A stretch of DNA of 64,000 nucleotides, from assembly GCF_030733745.1 (NCBI RefSeq), contig NZ_JASHIK010000001.1:248001-312000 (forward strand). The letters are read 5' to 3'. Within the stretch, counting starts at the first letter, position 1, and the number at the start of each line of letters is the position of its first letter. Source of the stretch: Stappia sp. MMSF_3263 (GTDB taxonomy: Bacteria; Pseudomonadota; Alphaproteobacteria; Rhizobiales; Stappiaceae). Of this stretch, positions 57,194-64,000 are shown one piece after another. A program made the position numbers and the translations under genes. The notes beneath the pieces are model-generated. The model was not told the origin of the DNA. It was given only the letters and a program-made list of their open reading frames with translations, and searched no databases.

Positions 57194-59131
57194 ATGAAGA
57201 CGATACGTGCCCGAATGATCCTGGTGACGGTGGCGCTCGCGCTTCTGGGCGCCGTCTCCGCCGTCCTGATCTCGCAATGGGTCGCCGGAAGCCTGATCGA
57301 CACCGCCCTGCAGCGCGAGGTGGAAGGCGCCAAGAGACAGTTTCAGGCGCAGGTCGAGGCGGAAAGCCGCCAGGCGCTGGCAATGGCCAAGCTGGTTGCC
57401 GGGCAGAGCAACATCCAGGCGCTGTTCGAGGCCGGCGACCGCGAGGCGCTCGCCGGCGAGTTCGTACCCGTCTTCAAGACACTGAAGGACGGTTTCGGCA
57501 TTCGCCAGTTCCAGTTCCACCTGCCGCCTGCAACGTCCTTCCTGCGGGTCCACAAGCCGGAGAAGTTCGGCGACGACCTGTCGTCCTTCCGCGCCACGGT
57601 GGTGGGGACGAATGCCGGCGTGACCGACATCTCGGGCCTGGAAAAAGGCGTGGCCGGCATTGGTATCCGCGGTGTCGTGCCGGTGCTGCGCGAGGGCCGG
57701 CACCTGGGTTCGGTGGAGTTCGGCCTGGGGTTCCACGAGATGTTCGTCGGCGAATTCACCGAAAAGACCGGCTATCCGGTCGCGGTCCTGCGCGAGGGTG
57801 AGAGCGGGCTCGAGGTGATCGGCAACCGGCTGCCGGAGAAGATGGATCCGGTCGCACTCGTCGGGGCGACGGTCTCGGGCGGCATGGTTTCGGCATCGGG
57901 CGACTATTATGTCGACCAGCTCAGCATTGGCGACTATTCGGGCAATCAGGTCGCCGTGGCAGTGATCGCGGTCGACCGCACGGCCTATGTGGCGATCGCC
58001 GGGAGGGCGCAGCTTGCCGGCCTCGTCGTCGGCCTCTTGCTGCTGGCCATTGCCGGCGCCGCCGTGCTCTACGCGGTTCGCTCGATCTGCAACCCGCTGC
58101 GCACCGTGACCGGGCAGATCATGGAGCTGGCCGGTGGCCATACCGGTTTCGAGGCGGCCGGGCGCGAGCGGTCCGACGAGATCGGCGACATCGCCCGCGC
58201 CATCGAGGTGTGCCGCGACAACCGGGTGGAGCAGGAGCGGCTGGAGGGACAGCAGCTTGGCGACCAGAGGGCACGCGACGAGCGCCAGAAGCGGGTCGAT
58301 GCCCTGATCTCCGGCTTCCAGGCGACGTCTCGCGAGGTGCTTGCAGCTGTCGACGGTGCAACGTCCAGCCTTGATGCGACGGCGCGGACGCTGGAAGCGG
58401 TCGCCTCCTCCAGCGCGGCCCAGGCGGACGAGGCGTCGTCTGCCTCGCGCGAGGCGTCGGGCAACGTCCAGTCGGTGGCCGGCGCGGCCGAGGAACTGGC
58501 CTCCTCGATCCGCGAGATCTCCGCCCAGGTCGAGCGCACCACAGCAGTGGTCGCCAAGGCAGCGGAAGGAACCCAGGCGACCAACGCCAAGGTTGGCGGC
58601 CTGGCGGCCTCTGCCGCCAAGATCGGCGAGGTTGTGACCCTGATCCAGGCGATTGCCGAGCAGACCAACCTCCTGGCGCTGAACGCCACCATCGAGGCGG
58701 CGCGCGCCGGCGAGGCCGGGCGCGGCTTTGCCGTCGTCGCCGCCGAGGTCAAGCAGCTTGCCGACCAGACGTCGCGGGCAACCGGCGAGATCTCCGGCCA
58801 GATCGTCGCGATCCAGTCGGCGACATCGGACACGGCCAACGCGATTGCCGAGATCGCCGAGACGATGGGCGAGGTGAACGACCACACCAGCGCCATCGCC
58901 GCCGCCGTGGTCCAGCAGGGCGCGGCGACGACGGAGATCAGTTCCAACATCCAGCTTGCCGCAACCCGCACCCGCTCGGTCGTCGACAGCATCGGAGAGC
59001 TGGACGAGGCGGTGGACGAGACCAACCGCTCGGCGAAATCCGTGCTCGGGGCGACCGGCGAGGCCTCCCGCCACACCGCCCGCTTCCGGCAGGAGATCGA
59101 ACGCTTTCTGCAGGGCGTGGCAGCGGCCTGA
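57194..59131 (+). CDS. Methyl-accepting chemotaxis protein with Cache-3-like sensor
   Basis: A 645-residue chemoreceptor. The N-terminal membrane helix (about 8-30) is followed by a periplasmic sensor (about 35-275) with [20 protein letters not shown], a pattern of double-Cache type 3 domains. A second helix (about 280-300), HAMP and signalling domain follow, with tip [23 protein letters not shown] at 57194 lies 5 nt after GGAGG. It is on its own, between the HAD gene and mutL. Confidence 0.93.
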   Translation: MKTIRARMILVTVALALLGAVSAVLISQWVAGSLIDTALQREVEGAKRQFQAQVEAESRQALAMAKLVAGQSNIQALFEAGDREALAGEFVPVFKTLKDGFGIRQFQFHLPPATSFLRVHKPEKFGDDLSSFRATVVGTNAGVTDISGLEKGVAGIGIRGVVPVLREGRHLGSVEFGLGFHEMFVGEFTEKTGYPVAVLREGESGLEVIGNRLPEKMDPVALVGATVSGGMVSASGDYYVDQLSIGDYSGNQVAVAVIAVDRTAYVAIAGRAQLAGLVVGLLLLAIAGAAVLYAVRSICNPLRTVTGQIMELAGGHTGFEAAGRERSDEIGDIARAIEVCRDNRVEQERLEGQQLGDQRARDERQKRVDALISGFQATSREVLAAVDGATSSLDATARTLEAVASSSAAQADEASSASREASGNVQSVAGAAEELASSIREISAQVERTTAVVAKAAEGTQATNAKVGGLAASAAKIGEVVTLIQAIAEQTNLLALNATIEAARAGEAGRGFAVVAAEVKQLADQTSRATGEISGQIVAIQSATSDTANAIAEIAETMGEVNDHTSAIAAAVVQQGAATTEISSNIQLAATRTRSVVDSIGELDEAVDETNRSAKSVLGATGEASRHTARFRQEIERFLQGVAAA

Positions 59132-59274
59132 GCCGGCAAGCGACAAGGGAAAACAAGGGGCGCTGCGGCGCCCCTTTCTGTTGCGGGGAGGATGCTGGCG
59201 CACGGGTGGCCTTGCGCAGGCAAAAGGAGGATGCTGTCGCCGGACAGGGGCACGATTCGGAGCGGAACCCGGGA

Positions 59275-61140
59275 ATGACCATCCGGCAATTGAGCGACCA
59301 CGCGATCAATCAGATTGCCGCCGGCGAGGTGATCGAGCGCCCGGCCAGCGTCGTCAAGGAACTGGTCGAGAACGCGCTCGACGCGGGCGCGGGCCGCATC
59401 TCCGTCGTCACCTCGGCCGGCGGCAAGACGCTGATCCGGGTCGATGACGACGGGTCCGGCATTCCCGGCGCGGAGCTGCCGCTGGCTGTCGAGCGGCACT
59501 GCACCTCGAAACTCTCCGAGGACGACCTGTTCGATATCCGCAGCCTGGGCTTTCGTGGCGAGGCGCTGCCCTCCATCGGTGCCATCGCAAGGCTTTCACT
59601 CACCTCTCGCCACGCGGGCGATCCGCATGGCTGGACGGTCACGGTGGAGGGCGGCGTCAAGCGCGGTCCCGAGCCCGCCGGGCGGCCGCCCGGCACCCGG
59701 GTCGAGGTGCGCGATCTCTTCTTCGCAACGCCCGCGCGGCTCAAGTTCCTCAAGTCCGACCGGGCGGAAGGGGCGGCGGTGACCGATGTGGTCAAGCGCC
59801 TGGCGCTTGCCAACCCGTCCGTCCGCTTCGAGCTTTCCGGCTCCGACCGGCAGACGCTGACCTTTGCCTCGGCCAGCGGCGAGACCGCCCTTGCCGCCCG
59901 CATCGCCCAGGTGATGGGCACGGAATTCGTCGAGAACGCCCGTCCCGTCGATGCCGTGCGCGAGGGCGTGCGCCTGCACGGGCTCGCCGGCCTGCCGACC
60001 TTTCACAGGGCGAACTCTCTGGCCCAGTTCTTCTTCGTCAACGGCCGGCCGGTGCGCGACAAGCTGTTGATGTCGGCCCTGCGCGGCGCCTATGCGGACG
60101 TGCTCGCCCGCGACCGTCATCCTGTCGCGGCGCTGTTCATCGAGCTCGATCCGCGCCTTGTCGACGTCAATGTGCACCCGGCCAAGGCGGACGTCCGCTT
60201 CCGCGACGCGCAGCTGGTGCGCGGCCTTGTCGTCGGCGCCCTGCGGCAGGTGTTCGCCGAGGCCGGCTACCGATCTTCCACCCACAATGCGCAGGCGGCG
60301 TTGGCGGCCTTCGCGACGGGCGGCGCGGCAACGGGGACGGGGCAGGGCGGACCTGGCGGATACGGGCGCGGCAACGCATCGCCGCCCTCCGACTGGCGCG
60401 CTTCCGCGTTTCGCCCGCTGGATGCAGATGGCGGCAGCGTTGGCATGCCGCGATCGATGACCGGGTTCGGCGAGGCGCCGCAGGCGGGATTTGCCAGCGT
60501 CGACCGGCCGTCCGCCGACGCGCGCGCGCATTCCGGAGAGATCGAGGCGGAGCGCCTGGCGCGCCCGCTCGGCGCGGCGCGGGCCCAGTTGCACGCGACC
60601 TATGTGATCTCCCAGACCGAGGACGGGCTGGTGATCGTCGACCAGCATGCCGCGCATGAGCGGCTTGTCTACGAGCGGCTGAAGGAGGCGCTCGGCCGCA
60701 AGGCCGTCGCCCGCCAGGGCCTGCTGATCCCGGAAGTGGTCGAACTGCCGGAGGAGGACATTGCCCGTCTCGTCGCGCGCGCCGACGATCTGCAGGAGGT
60801 CGGCCTCGTCATCGAACCGTTCGGTCCGGGCGCCGTCGCCGTGCGCGAGACGCCGGCGATGCTCGGCCAGATCGACATTCGCGGGCTGGTGCGCGATCTG
60901 GCCGACGACCTTGCCGAATGGGACGAGACGACGCGGCTGCGCGAGCGGCTCGACCATGTGGCGGCGACCATGGCCTGCCACGGATCGGTGCGCGCCGGGC
61001 GCAGGCTGCGGCCGGAGGAAATGGACGCGTTGCTTCGGGAGATGGAGGCGACGCCCAATTCCGGCCAGTGCAACCACGGCCGGCCGACCTGGATCGAACT
61101 GAAACTCTCGGACATCGAGCGACTGTTCGGCCGCAAGTAG
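59275..61140 (+). CDS. mutL: DNA mismatch repair protein MutL (endonuclease type)
   Basis: A 621-residue protein that links MutS recognition to strand removal. The GHKL ATPase domain has [16 protein letters not shown] and [12 protein letters not shown]. The dimerisation/endonuclease domain has [17 protein letters not shown], which matches the DQHAx2Ex4E motif. ACHGSVRAG and GQCNHGRPT are also present. The nicking motif fits a genome without MutH. The linker at about 345-430 is Gly/Ala-rich. ATG at 59275 after GGAACCCGGGA. Confidence 0.96.
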   Translation: MTIRQLSDHAINQIAAGEVIERPASVVKELVENALDAGAGRISVVTSAGGKTLIRVDDDGSGIPGAELPLAVERHCTSKLSEDDLFDIRSLGFRGEALPSIGAIARLSLTSRHAGDPHGWTVTVEGGVKRGPEPAGRPPGTRVEVRDLFFATPARLKFLKSDRAEGAAVTDVVKRLALANPSVRFELSGSDRQTLTFASASGETALAARIAQVMGTEFVENARPVDAVREGVRLHGLAGLPTFHRANSLAQFFFVNGRPVRDKLLMSALRGAYADVLARDRHPVAALFIELDPRLVDVNVHPAKADVRFRDAQLVRGLVVGALRQVFAEAGYRSSTHNAQAALAAFATGGAATGTGQGGPGGYGRGNASPPSDWRASAFRPLDADGGSVGMPRSMTGFGEAPQAGFASVDRPSADARAHSGEIEAERLARPLGAARAQLHATYVISQTEDGLVIVDQHAAHERLVYERLKEALGRKAVARQGLLIPEVVELPEEDIARLVARADDLQEVGLVIEPFGPGAVAVRETPAMLGQIDIRGLVRDLADDLAEWDETTRLRERLDHVAATMACHGSVRAGRRLRPEEMDALLREMEATPNSGQCNHGRPTWIELKLSDIERLFGRK

Positions 61141-61229
61141 CGGCTTTTTGCGACAGCCCGTCACGCGGCTGTCGCAGGCCACGTGTCATCTGCGGAATCA
61201 CACGTCGGTCCCGCAGAGGATGAGTCGCG

Positions 61230-61793
61230 ATGAGGGTTCTTGCCTGGGCGGCGGCGGCCATCCTGATCCTGCTCGGCCTGCTGACCGTATGGACGCCGTT
61301 GCCGACCGGGGTGCCGATGCTGGTCGGCGGCATGATCCTGATCCTGGGCACCAGCCGTCAGGCCAACCGCTGGCTGCGCGGCCGTCGCCGCCGCTGGGCC
61401 GGTCTCGACGGGACGTTCATCTGGCTGGAAACGCGCGCGCCCCGCGCCCTTGCGCCCGTCCTGCGCCGCACCCGGCCCAGGCGCAAACCGGCCGGCCGGG
61501 AAACGCCGTCAGTCGGCGCGGAAGAACAGCACCTGGCTGTCTCCGACCTTGCGCCGGTCGACAAGCTCGAACCCCTCGATGTCCTCGACATCCGTGCGGG
61601 CATCCTCCTCGAGAAGGACGAGAGCGCCGGGCGCCAGCCAGCCGCCCTCGCGGGCGGCGGCGAGCGCCTGCTCGCCCAGCCCCTGGCGATAGGGGGGGTC
61701 GGTGAAGACGAGATCGAAGGGGGCAATCGTGCCGGCCGGACCGAGACGGGTGGCGTCGCGTCGGAAGATCTTCGTCGCGCCGGTCAGGCCTAG
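61230..61793 (+). CDS. Small membrane protein with a tail antisense to rsmD
   Basis: A 187-residue open frame. The first about 90 residues look genuine: two membrane helices around LAWAAAAILILLGLLTVWTP and VPMLVGGMILILGTSRQANR, then a basic region ending RRTRPRRKPAGRE. The last about 95 residues lie antisense to the 3' end of rsmD (285-bp overlap) and have no sensible pattern. The usual stop may have been lost, or the tail may be an artefact of a frameshift. The family is unknown to me. Confidence 0.55.
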   Translation: MRVLAWAAAAILILLGLLTVWTPLPTGVPMLVGGMILILGTSRQANRWLRGRRRRWAGLDGTFIWLETRAPRALAPVLRRTRPRRKPAGRETPSVGAEEQHLAVSDLAPVDKLEPLDVLDIRAGILLEKDESAGRQPAALAGGGERLLAQPLAIGGVGEDEIEGGNRAGRTETGGVASEDLRRAGQA

Positions 61794-62063
61794 CGCCTCG
61801 ACATTGGCTCGGATCGCGGCGCGCGCCGGGCTGGCTTCCTCGACGAACAGGCAGGTGCGCGCGCCCCGGCTGAGCGCTTCCAGGCCGAGCGCGCCGCTGC
61901 CGGCGAACAGGTCGAGCACGCGGGTCTCGTCAAGCGCTTCGGGATAGGTGTGCGCCAATACGTTGAAGACGTTTTCCCGAAGCCGGTCGCTGGTCGGGCG
62001 GGTCGAGGCGCTGCGCGGCGCCTCGATGGCTGTTCCCCGGAAGCGCCCGGCAACGATCCTCAC
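61509..62063 (-). CDS. rsmD: 16S rRNA (guanine(966)-N(2))-methyltransferase RsmD
   Basis: A 184-residue SAM-dependent methyltransferase that modifies G966 of 16S rRNA. The SAM loop is [19 protein letters not shown], the catalytic motif DPPY is in [14 protein letters not shown]. Its start overlaps the rluB stop by 4 bp (ATGA). Length and motifs are canonical. The 3' end is overlapped by the small + strand gene. Confidence 0.95.
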   Translation of the reverse strand: MRIVAGRFRGTAIEAPRSASTRPTSDRLRENVFNVLAHTYPEALDETRVLDLFAGSGALGLEALSRGARTCLFVEEASPARAAIRANVEALGLTGATKIFRRDATRLGPAGTIAPFDLVFTDPPYRQGLGEQALAAAREGGWLAPGALVLLEEDARTDVEDIEGFELVDRRKVGDSQVLFFRAD

Positions 62064-64000
62064 GGCTTGCGGCCCCGTCCTGCTCCACCCTTGCCGGGTC
62101 CGCCACGCGAAGGTCCACCCTTGCCGGGTCCGCCGCGGCCGCCGCCGCCTTTCGCAGGACCGCCGCGAGACGGACCACCGCGGGAGGGGCCGCCCCGGGA
62201 AGGGCCGCCGCGCGGCGCGAAGGACCTTTCGCCGCCCCGGTCTCCGCCACGTTCACCGCCCTTGCCGCCGTCCCTGTCATTGCCGAAATCGCCGGGCCGG
62301 GCATCGGTGCGCGGCCGGAAGCCGCGATCATCGCCGCCCCTGCCTTGCGGCCGGCCGGCGCCGCCACGAGCCGGGCCGCGTGCGCCGCCCTTGGCGTCGT
62401 CGTCCACCGGAGCGGTGTCGACGACGAGCGCGCCGTCCTCGTCCCAGATACGCCGGCGGCGTCCCTTGCGCTGGGCGTCATCCTTGGGGCCGCGCGGCAT
62501 GGTCTCGGGCGTGAAACGGAAGCGTGAGCGTGGCGACACATGCTGCGGCTTTGCGGGTGCGCGTTCGCCCTCGTCACGCCGTCCGGCATCGCGGCCGCCA
62601 CCCTTGCCGCGCCCACCGCCATCCTTGTCCTGGCCGCGCTTTTTCGCGCGCCGGTCGCTGGCGTCCTCGCCCTCGCGGGCGCTGAGATAGCGGCCTTCCT
62701 GGCGCACGGCGCCGCGCGGTGCCGCGCCGCCCTTCGCCGGCGCCTTGCCGGCCGTTTTGCCGGGAACGGTCTCGCCGCCGGGAACATTGGTGAGGAGCGG
62801 TGCCTCGAAATCCACGCCGGCCTCTTCCGCCAGCCGGTCGCCCAACTGGTCGCGCAGCACCCGGCCGCGAATCTCGCGCACGTCGCCCTCGGGCAGGTCG
62901 GCGAGCTGGAACGGACCGAAGGAGACGCGGATCAGGCGGTTCACCGCAAGACCCAGATGCTCGAGCACCTTCTTGATCTCGCGGTTCTTGCCTTCCCGCA
63001 GCGCGATCGTCATCCAGACATTGTCGCCCTGTTCCTTGTCGATCTCGGCCTCGATCGAGCCGTAGAGCACATCGTCGATGGCGATGCCGTCGGCAAGCTT
63101 GTCGAGTTCCGCCTGCGTGATGCGGCCATAGGCGCGCACCCGGTAGCGGCGCAGCCAGCCGGTGGCGGGAAGCTCAAGGACCCGCCCCAGCCCGCCGTCA
63201 TTGGTCAGCAGCAGCAGGCCTTCGGTGTTGATGTCGAGCCGGCCGATGGTGAGGACGCGCGGCAATTCCTTCGGCAGGTGGTCGAAGACGGTCGGGCGGC
63301 CCTCCGGATCGGAGTTGGTGGTCACCAGCCCGCGCGGCTTGTGATAGAGCCACAGCCGGGTGCGCTCCCGCTCGGGCAGCGGCACGCCGTCGACCGTGAC
63401 CGTGTCGGCATCGGTGACCGTCACGGCCGGCGAGATGAGCACGGTGCCGTTGATGGCAACGCGCCCGGCGATCACCCAGCTTTCCGCCGTGCGCCGCGAG
63501 CAGAGCCCCGCGCGCGCCATCACCTTGGCGACGCGCTCGGCGCCGTCGGCACGCGCCGCGATGGGGGCTGCACCCGGAGGCGGGGTCTTGTCGCGCTTCG
63601 GTGCGCCGGGCTTCGGCCCGCGCCGTGGCGCCATGCCGCCGGTGCCGGCCGCATCGCGACGGGGACGACCGTCGCCGCCCTGCCGTTCGCCGTAGGGCCG
63701 GTCGCCACGGGGACGGTCGCCGAACGAGCGGCCGCCTTGCGGCCTGTCGCGGTGGGGCCGGTCTCTTTGGGGCCCGTCGTCGCGCGGCCTGTCGCCTCGA
63801 TATCCGGTGCCCTGCGGGCGCTCGCCGCGCGGACGCCCGTCGCCTTGTGCATCCCCGGACTTCCGGGCTCCGAACCCGCCGCCGGCCGGCCGGCTGCCGC
63901 CGGACCTGTCGCCGCCGAACTTGCCGCCGCCCGGGCGGTTGCCGAACGGACGGCCGCCGCCGCCGCGCTCGCCCGACGGACGGTCGCGGAACGGGCGGTC
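62060..64000 (-). CDS. rluB: Pseudouridine synthase RluB with long low-complexity tails, 5' truncated
   Basis: 23S rRNA pseudouridine synthase of the RluB/RsuA branch, at least 646 residues in the window. An S4 domain ([20 protein letters not shown]) is followed by the synthase core with catalytic [19 protein letters not shown]-terminal tail of about 240 residues is rich in Gly, Arg, Asp and Lys (for example RGGPSRGG repeats). Upstream of an internal Met at 63634 the frame stays open to the right edge and encodes more of the same type of sequence ([22 protein letters not shown]), so the true start lies beyond 64000. Stop overlaps the rsmD start. Confidence 0.93.
   Translation of the reverse strand, partial: DRPFRDRPSGERGGGGRPFGNRPGGGKFGGDRSGGSRPAGGGFGARKSGDAQGDGRPRGERPQGTGYRGDRPRDDGPQRDRPHRDRPQGGRSFGDRPRGDRPYGERQGGDGRPRRDAAGTGGMAPRRGPKPGAPKRDKTPPPGAAPIAARADGAERVAKVMARAGLCSRRTAESWVIAGRVAINGTVLISPAVTVTDADTVTVDGVPLPERERTRLWLYHKPRGLVTTNSDPEGRPTVFDHLPKELPRVLTIGRLDINTEGLLLLTNDGGLGRVLELPATGWLRRYRVRAYGRITQAELDKLADGIAIDDVLYGSIEAEIDKEQGDNVWMTIALREGKNREIKKVLEHLGLAVNRLIRVSFGPFQLADLPEGDVREIRGRVLRDQLGDRLAEEAGVDFEAPLLTNVPGGETVPGKTAGKAPAKGGAAPRGAVRQEGRYLSAREGEDASDRRAKKRGQDKDGGGRGKGGGRDAGRRDEGERAPAKPQHVSPRSRFRFTPETMPRGPKDDAQRKGRRRRIWDEDGALVVDTAPVDDDAKGGARGPARGGAGRPQGRGGDDRGFRPRTDARPGDFGNDRDGGKGGERGGDRGGERSFAPRGGPSRGGPSRGGPSRGGPAKGGGGRGGPGKGGPSRGGPGKGGAGRGRKP

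Noticed and set aside
57134-59203. Open - strand frame of 689 aa opposite the third chemoreceptor
   Set aside because: Antisense shadow; mirror composition of the chemoreceptor.

Overview
The window is high-GC, densely coded chromosomal DNA from an alphaproteobacterium. The gene content (DUF2927, GroESL under a CIRCE element, hisS-hisZ-hisG, TipF-like EAL protein, endonuclease-type mutL, rsmD-rluB, CheZ-like proteins, DctPQM TRAP system) best fits the Hyphomicrobiales (Rhizobiales), perhaps a Stappia/Labrenzia-like marine group; that placement is inference. I found no rRNA, tRNA, CRISPR array, insertion sequence or prophage.

Layout. 1-2.6 kb: the end of glcE and complete glcF (glycolate oxidase), then a convergent L,D-transpeptidase. 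2.9-5.4 kb: a DUF2927 secreted protein, a CheZ-like protein and 3-methyladenine glycosylase. 5.8-9.6 kb: a TRAP transporter with an isocitrate-lyase/PEP-mutase family enzyme. 10-16.5 kb: an amidase, a three-gene glycan-lipid cluster (GT2-GtrA, GT39, YdjC-like) and an HTH/Clp-N pair with paired palindromes at its promoter. 16.8-22.1 kb: Crp/Fnr regulator, chemoreceptor, thioesterase, small hypothetical and MFS transporter. 22.7-26.6 kb: hisS-hisZ-hisG and slyX. 26.6-27.6 kb: a gene-free stretch holding a tandemly duplicated dispersed repeat. 27.7-29.9 kb: groEL-groES with a CIRCE operator. 30-43 kb: a TadG/VWA protein, AzlCD, a secreted hypothetical, a sigma-54 activator divergent from an HlyD/permease/ATPase exporter, small stress or metal proteins, a LysR regulator and a chemoreceptor.

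43-64 kb carries a recognisable alphaproteobacterial core neighbourhood: TipF-like EAL protein, two M16 peptidases, a lipoprotein, lspA, a DMT permease, ribF, maoC, cheY-cheZ, two secreted proteins, a HAD hydrolase, a chemoreceptor, mutL, rsmD and rluB. rluB runs off the right edge.

Two themes stand out. First, signalling and motility parts are scattered without a cheA in view: three soluble-sensor chemoreceptors, CheY, two CheZ-like phosphatases ending in FliM-like CheY-docking motifs, and a degenerate EAL protein. Second, several intergenic regions hold repeats: a 14-bp minisatellite over the glcF stop, a repeat family at three sites with one 372-bp tandem duplication, 15-bp repeats running into a terminator, and a duplicated groEL tail. 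No single cassette is convincingly a wholly new system. The best leads are the HTH/Clp-N pair with its operators, the degenerate YdjC in the glycan-lipid operon and the paired CheZ-like proteins.
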